From an uncultured Alistipes sp. (lineage in GTDB: Bacteria > Bacteroidota > Bacteroidia > Bacteroidales > Rikenellaceae): a stretch of 14,494 nucleotides of DNA. The notes under the pieces are model-generated. The model was not told the origin of the DNA. It worked only from the letters and a program-made list of their open reading frames with translations, and searched no databases. The position numbers and the translations under genes are program-made. The stretch lies in NCBI GenBank assembly GCA_900546005.1, contig URBJ01000056.1:1-14494 (forward strand). The letters run 5' to 3'. Shown here in pieces: positions 11,283 to 14,494 of the stretch (within the stretch, counting starts at the first letter, position 1; the number at the start of each line of letters is the position of its first letter).

Positions 11283-11290
11283 CAAAGATA
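11283..11290 (-). promoter_or_regulatory. Probable -7 promoter element of ccsBA and the hydrolase gene
   Basis: TATCTTTG on the minus strand is an exact TAnnTTTG match. A T-rich block (ATTTTTT) about 14-17 bases upstream is a possible -33 region. Transcription would start near 11276, about 15 bases before the ATG at 11261, which rules out the TTG at 11285 as the true start. Confidence 0.6.
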
Positions 11291-11302
11291 CATTTTTTAT
11301 TG

Positions 11303-11319
11303 AAAAAATCAGATTTTTT
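11303..11319. repeat. 17-base palindrome in the ccsBA promoter region
   Basis: AAAAAATC (11303-11310), a central A, then GATTTTTT (11312-11319): perfect 8-bp arms around one base. It covers roughly -20 to -36 relative to the ccsBA -7 box and is also upstream of the galM-type gene. It may be an operator or simply chance in AT-rich DNA. Confidence 0.4.
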
Positions 11320-11417
11320 GATTGGTGCGAAACGATGACGAAAGGGGTGGAAAATAAGGATAGGGCTGTTTAATCGTTAGAAATGAAGAGTATTTTCCCT
11401 TTTTGCCAAATAATTAT

Positions 11418-11425
11418 TAATTTAG
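11418..11425 (+). promoter_or_regulatory. Possible -7 element of the galM-type gene
   Basis: TAATTTAG is one base off TAnnTTTG and lies 37 bases upstream of the ATG at 11462. The -33 region is unclear: TTTTTG at 11400-11405 is only 12 bases away. It is the best candidate in the 11286-11461 gap, which holds no gene. Confidence 0.35.
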
Positions 11426-11461
11426 CGACATGAAATTTTAACTGAAAATTATATTTATTTG

Positions 11462-12598
11462 ATGAAACGGATTTTTATTTTGTGTGCGGTCCTGCTCGGA
11501 GTGGTATCGTGCAACAAAACGCCTCAGCCGGAGGGACCCGAACTCTTTGCGGCTGAAAATTTCGACTCCGTCATGCAAGGGAAACCGGTGTCGTTGTATA
11601 CATTGCAGAATGCCAACGGTATGGTTGTTCAGGTAACGAACTACGGAGGTATAGTCACCGATGCGTGGGTGCCGGCCCGCGACGGGAAACTGATTAACGT
11701 GGTGTTGGGCTACCCTACCCTGGCTGATTATTTTGTTCCGGAAAACACTTTTGCTGCGGCGATTACCGGACGTTACGCCAACCGGATTGCCAACGGCCGT
11801 TTCGTGTTGGACGACAAAGAGTACTCACTGCCGATCAACAACGGCCCGAATACGCTCCACGGCGGAATCATAGGTTTCAGCAAAAAGGTTTGGGATGCCC
11901 GTCCGTTTACCGATACGGCTGGAAACGAGGCCTTGGAATTGGTGTATGTATCGCCCGATGGGGAGGAGAACTTTCCCGGAACGCTGACCACCCGTGTCGT
12001 TTACACGGTGACGGCCGATAACCAGCTGCGGATCGACTACACGGCGACCACCGATGCTCCGACCGTTCTCAATCTGACCAGTCATGCCTATTTCAATCTG
12101 CACGGTGGAGACCATAAAACCAGCATCAATTCTCATTCGCTCACCCTTAATGCGGATACCTATACGCCGACCGATTCGACGCTGATTCCTCTCGGTGAGA
12201 TCGCTCCGGTCGAGGGTACTGCTTTGGATTTCAGAACCCCAAAGACGATCGGTTCTCGGGTTATGGACGCAGACAGCATTTTCGATTACCGCGATGGTTA
12301 TGACCACAACTATGTGATCCGTCGTGACTCGTGCGGTGTGGTGGTTTGCGCTGCCGAAGTGTATGAACCGGCAACAGGCGTATTGATGACGGTTCTCACC
12401 GACACACCCGGCATTCAGTTCTTTACCGGCAAGTCGCGCGTACAGCAGGATGAGGCATCGCCTTATTACCGCTCGGCTTTTGCATTGGAGGCACAGAACT
12501 ATCCGGATGCACCGAATCACGAAAACTTCCCGTCGGCCGTACTTCGCCCCGGAGAAACCTATACACAGACGACAATCTACGCATTTTCTGTAAAATAG
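11462..12598 (+). CDS. galM: Aldose 1-epimerase (mutarotase), lipoprotein form
   Basis: A 378-residue protein. It catalyses interconversion of alpha and beta anomers of galactose, glucose and related sugars. The N-terminus is a lipoprotein signal: MKRIFILCAVLLGVVSC, with the lipidated Cys17, so the enzyme is membrane-anchored outside the cytoplasm; the residues after Cys (NKTPQP) are not acidic, which argues against a classical Bacteroidota surface-export signal and suggests a periplasm-facing location. Family marks: NYGGIVTDAWVP (60-71), GRYANRIANGRF (103-114), NTLHGGIIGFSKKVW (130-144, His133), LTSHAYFNLHG (205-215, catalytic His208), DYRDGYDHNYV (275-285), GIQFFTGK (317-324) and FALEAQNYPDAPNHENFP (340-357, catalytic base Glu343). 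All are intact. I use the ATG at 11462 rather than the TTG directly before it. No sugar operon adjoins; the gene is a single unit ending at a strong terminator. Confidence 0.94.
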   Translation: MKRIFILCAVLLGVVSCNKTPQPEGPELFAAENFDSVMQGKPVSLYTLQNANGMVVQVTNYGGIVTDAWVPARDGKLINVVLGYPTLADYFVPENTFAAAITGRYANRIANGRFVLDDKEYSLPINNGPNTLHGGIIGFSKKVWDARPFTDTAGNEALELVYVSPDGEENFPGTLTTRVVYTVTADNQLRIDYTATTDAPTVLNLTSHAYFNLHGGDHKTSINSHSLTLNADTYTPTDSTLIPLGEIAPVEGTALDFRTPKTIGSRVMDADSIFDYRDGYDHNYVIRRDSCGVVVCAAEVYEPATGVLMTVLTDTPGIQFFTGKSRVQQDEASPYYRSAFALEAQNYPDAPNHENFPSAVLRPGETYTQTTIYAFSVK

Positions 12599-12620
12599 AT
12601 CGGTTAACCGGAATAGAAAC

Positions 12621-12658
12621 AGGAGGTCGTGCGGGTTCCGCACGACCTCCTCTGTTTT
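12621..12658. terminator. Bidirectional terminator between galM and thiL
   Basis: Perfect 14-bp stem, AGGAGGTCGTGCGG (12621-12634) and CCGCACGACCTCCT (12638-12651), loop GTT, then CTGTTTTT on the plus strand. On the minus strand the stem is followed by GTTTCTATT. The two flanking genes converge here, with stops at 12598 and 12674, so it probably ends both. A separate 10-base palindrome, CGGTTAACCG, sits at 12601-12610. Confidence 0.9.
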
Positions 12659-12673
12659 TAACTTTGAAAAACT

Positions 12674-13624
12674 CTAAAAATGGCTGAAGCCCCGGCAATC
12701 GGCAATTTCTGCAGCTTTTTCGCCGATCCATGTAATGTCTGGCGCTCCTGCTCCGATTTTTCCGATTTCATACAGAGGTTTGCCGAACCGAGCAGCAAAA
12801 GCAGCAGCCATTTCGGGCGCTGAATTTGCCGCTACGGTCAATAGCAGTTGATAGTCTTCTCCGCCGCCAACAGCCAGTTTTACATCCACTTTGGTGGGTA
12901 TCTTGTCCAGTAAAACTTCAGCCGACACGCCGGAGGCTTTCAAGATATGTCTCAGGTCGGAGGCGAGTCCGTCCGAAAGGTCCATCATGGCATGCACTTC
13001 GGGTTGTTGGCCGAGCCAGATGCCTTCGCGAACGCAGGGTGTCGGATCAAGATGCACTCGGGCAAACGCTGAGTTTCCCGCCCCGTTGCGTATATCTATC
13101 AGACCTTGAGCTGAATCGCCTAAATATCCTGTAACATAGATTATATCACCCGCCTTGGCTGTGGATCGGTACTTGATTTTTCGCTCATCGGCACGCCCTA
13201 CGGCCACGACATTGATGGCAATATGCTCGGGTGCGGAGGTCGTGTCTCCGCCCAGCAGGGCAACGCCGAATTCGGCCGACAGACTCCGATACCCTTCCAT
13301 AAACTGCTCGGCCCACTCGGCAGAGACGTCTCGCGGCAGCGCGATCGAAAGAAACGATGCAAAAGGTGTCGCTCCCATAGCCGCCACATCGCTCAGATTT
13401 ACGGCAAGGGATTTGCGTCCCAAGCGATAGGGATCGGTTGCAGATCGCAGGAAATGAATCTCCTCGACCAGCATGTCGGTCGTAACGGTCAGGGACTCCC
13501 CTGCTCCTGTCGGAATGACCGCACAGTCGTCTCCGATTCCCCGACAACCGTGGAGTGGAATGGCGGAAAAAAGCTCTTTGATTTTACCGATCAGCCCGAA
13601 TTCTCCGAGTTCGTTCAGTTGCAT
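12674..13624 (-). CDS. thiL: Thiamine-monophosphate kinase
   Basis: A 316-residue protein that phosphorylates thiamine monophosphate to thiamine diphosphate with ATP, the last step of cofactor synthesis, in the cytoplasm. It has the PurM-like (AIRS) fold, with motifs in order: GEFGLIGKI (8-16), GIGDDCAVI (29-37), TTDMLVEEIHF (48-58), NLSDVAAMGATP (76-87), GGDTT (125-129), MDLSDGLASDL (214-224) and GGGEDYQLL (253-261). The Asp residues in GDD, DLSD and GGDTT are the usual magnesium/nucleotide ligands. The frame remains open to a GTG at 13657, but that codon is part of a TACTTTTG promoter box, and the ATG at 13622-13624 places the first family motif at the normal distance. The gene is divergent from aroQ across a symmetric promoter region and is not next to other thiamine genes. 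Confidence 0.95.
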   Translation of the reverse strand: MQLNELGEFGLIGKIKELFSAIPLHGCRGIGDDCAVIPTGAGESLTVTTDMLVEEIHFLRSATDPYRLGRKSLAVNLSDVAAMGATPFASFLSIALPRDVSAEWAEQFMEGYRSLSAEFGVALLGGDTTSAPEHIAINVVAVGRADERKIKYRSTAKAGDIIYVTGYLGDSAQGLIDIRNGAGNSAFARVHLDPTPCVREGIWLGQQPEVHAMMDLSDGLASDLRHILKASGVSAEVLLDKIPTKVDVKLAVGGGEDYQLLLTVAANSAPEMAAAFAARFGKPLYEIGKIGAGAPDITWIGEKAAEIADCRGFSHF

Positions 13625-13656
13625 GTGCTTCGTGTTATGGTTTGATGAAATTGTCA

Positions 13657-13664
13657 CAAAAGTA
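13657..13664 (-). promoter_or_regulatory. Probable -7 promoter element of thiL
   Basis: TACTTTTG on the minus strand matches TAnnTTTG exactly and would start transcription near 13650, giving a leader of about 26 bases before the thiL ATG. A -33 element is not clear. It forms part of one arm of the inverted repeat at 13653-13700. Confidence 0.6.
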
Positions 13665-13688
13665 TGTTAATTATTCAGATTCCTGATG

Positions 13689-13696
13689 TATTTTTG
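13689..13696 (+). promoter_or_regulatory. Probable -7 promoter element of aroQ-pyk
   Basis: TATTTTTG matches TAnnTTTG exactly. Transcription would start near 13702, giving a leader of about 45 AT-rich bases before the aroQ ATG. No clear -33 element is visible. Confidence 0.58.
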
Positions 13697-13747
13697 TGAC
13701 GAATTTGAGAAAGTGTTTTTATTTAGTTATCCGTAAAATTTATTTCG

Positions 13748-14164
13748 ATGAAGATTTTGATTATCAACGGTCCGAATTTGAACTTATTGGGCCAGCGCGA
13801 AAAAAGCATCTACGGTGAACGTACCTTCGAATCCTATTTCGACGAGCTGCAGAAAAAATTCCCGCAGGTCGAATTGGGATATTATCAATCAAATATTGAG
13901 GGAGAGTTGGTCGATCGGTTGCATGCCGCACAGGACGAATATGACGGTGTGGTGATGAATGCCGGCGCTTATACCCATACGTCGATAGCGATTGCCGATG
14001 CGATTGGTGGCATCCGTATTCCTGTCGTAGAGATTCATATTTCGTGCATTCTGGCTCGGGAATCGTATCGCCACATCTCGTTGATCGCCCCGAAATGCAA
14101 AGGCTCGATCATGGGATTCGGTCTCGACTCCTATCGCCTCGGTATTTTAAGTTTCATCGAATAA
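13748..14164 (+). CDS. aroQ: 3-dehydroquinate dehydratase, type II
   Basis: A 138-residue protein, normal for the small dodecameric type II enzyme that removes water from 3-dehydroquinate in the shikimate pathway. Active-site parts are visible: INGPNLNLLGQRE (6-18, with Asn10 and Arg17), IYG (21-23, catalytic Tyr22 on the mobile loop), QSNIEGEL (47-54), NAGAYTHTS (71-79, Asn71 and His77), VEIHIS (94-99, Glu95 and His97), RESYRH (104-109, Arg104 and Arg108) and GFGLDSYRLGI (123-133). Where most relatives have Asn after HxS, this protein has Cys100. The ATG at 13748 is the first in frame after the promoter. Pyruvate kinase begins 11 bases downstream, so the two are probably co-transcribed, a pairing that places a shikimate gene beside the last enzyme acting on phosphoenolpyruvate. 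Confidence 0.96.
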   Translation: MKILIINGPNLNLLGQREKSIYGERTFESYFDELQKKFPQVELGYYQSNIEGELVDRLHAAQDEYDGVVMNAGAYTHTSIAIADAIGGIRIPVVEIHISCILARESYRHISLIAPKCKGSIMGFGLDSYRLGILSFIE

Positions 14165-14175
14165 TCGGCGTTTGT

Positions 14176-14494
14176 ATGGATAAAAGAACCAAAATTGTTG
14201 CAACCATCTCGGACCGACATTGCGAGCCTGAGTTTATACGTTCGTTGTACGAAGCCGGCATGAACGCCGTGCGGATCAACTCGGCCCACCTGACCACGGA
14301 GGGTGCCACCAAAATTGTCGAAAACGTACGCCGTGTTTCCGAACAGATCGCTATCATCATTGATACCAAGGGGCCGGAGATCCGGCTGAAGGACTTTGCG
14401 AACGGTTCCGTCCGCCTGACCGCCGGGCAGGAATTTACCCTGACCACAGCGGAGGCGGAGGGAGACGTTCACCGCTGCTCCATCACCTATGCCG
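14176..14494 (+). CDS. pyk: Pyruvate kinase, N-terminal part (runs off the right edge)
   Basis: The ATG at 14176-14178 opens a frame that stays open to the window end (106 full codons). It begins MDKRTKIVATISDRHCEPEF, followed by GMNAVRINSAHLTTEG (28-43) and IIIDTKGPEIRLKDF (60-74). KTRTKIVATI-, (M)NxVRxNxSH- and DTKGPEIR-type motifs are the N-terminal signature of pyruvate kinase, which converts phosphoenolpyruvate and ADP to pyruvate and ATP. The Arg of VRIN and the following Asn and Ser contribute to the active site in the family. The usual TIGP is TISD here, as I recall for Bacteroidota pyruvate kinases. From about residue 75 the sequence enters the B domain (VRLTAGQEFTLTT) and is then cut by the window edge. 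It lies 11 bases after aroQ. Confidence 0.93.
   Translation, partial: MDKRTKIVATISDRHCEPEFIRSLYEAGMNAVRINSAHLTTEGATKIVENVRRVSEQIAIIIDTKGPEIRLKDFANGSVRLTAGQEFTLTTAEAEGDVHRCSITYA

Larger units (their letters stand above)
13653..13700. repeat. Inverted repeat spanning the thiL/aroQ divergent promoters
   Basis: GTCACAAAA (13653-13661) and TTTTGTGAC (13692-13700) are perfect 9-bp reverse complements 30 bases apart; each overlaps the -7 box of the promoter pointing out of the region. With one inserted base the match extends outwards through AATT on the left and AATT on the right. It may be an operator for coordinated control or a by-product of two similar promoters. Confidence 0.6.

Noticed and set aside
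11825..12643. 272-codon minus-strand frame opposite galM
   Set aside because: Antisense to an intact epimerase and running through the terminator hairpin; no recognisable product.
13653..13700. A Crp-type binding site (TGTGA-N6-TCACA)
   Set aside because: The half-sites TCACA and TGTGA are present but in the outward order and 30 or more bases apart, so they do not form the Crp palindrome.

Overview
The window is about 14.5 kb of chromosome from a member of the Bacteroidota, most likely Bacteroidales. A Rikenellaceae/Alistipes-like source is my guess from protein style and a base composition near 50% GC; it is not proven. The evidence for Bacteroidota is: upstream elements of the TAnnTTTG type (the -7 box used by the Bacteroidota primary sigma factor) in front of several genes, mostly weak Shine-Dalgarno sequences, a long single-chain CcsBA cytochrome c synthase, the DUF349-pyrG-yidC gene order, and a pyruvate kinase that begins with a TISD-type rather than TIGP-type motif.

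Layout. Positions 1-3948 (minus strand) form one probable operon: a five-repeat DUF349 protein, CTP synthase (pyrG) and the start of the membrane insertase yidC, which runs off the left edge. Positions 4105-4449 (plus) hold a small, AT-richer gene of unknown function with a hairpin at its stop codon. Positions 4620-7251 (plus) hold fluC (crcB), pta and ackA with gaps of 11 and 23 bases, ended by a strong terminator. Positions 7252-7530 are an AT-rich gap between convergent genes. Positions 7531-11261 (minus) hold ccsBA followed by a membrane-anchored serine hydrolase of the beta-lactamase/PBP class; their stop and start codons overlap as GTGA. Positions 11462-12598 (plus) hold a galM-type aldose 1-epimerase lipoprotein, which converges on thiL (12674-13624, minus) across a 14-bp hairpin terminator that probably serves both strands. 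From 13748 to the right edge (plus) are aroQ and the start of pyruvate kinase.

How the genes fit together. Most are housekeeping: pyrimidine nucleotide synthesis and membrane protein insertion on the left, fermentative acetate/ATP production (Pta-AckA) with a fluoride exporter in the same transcription unit, c-type cytochrome maturation, thiamine diphosphate formation, the shikimate pathway and the last step of glycolysis. I see no RNA genes, insertion sequences, CRISPR arrays, prophage structural genes or obvious defence system. The less ordinary items are the thiL/aroQ divergent promoter with inverted symmetry, the FluC-Pta-AckA grouping, the orphan gene at 4105, the hydrolase coupled to ccsBA, and two reading frames whose longest possible start falls inside a promoter -7 box and should be shortened.
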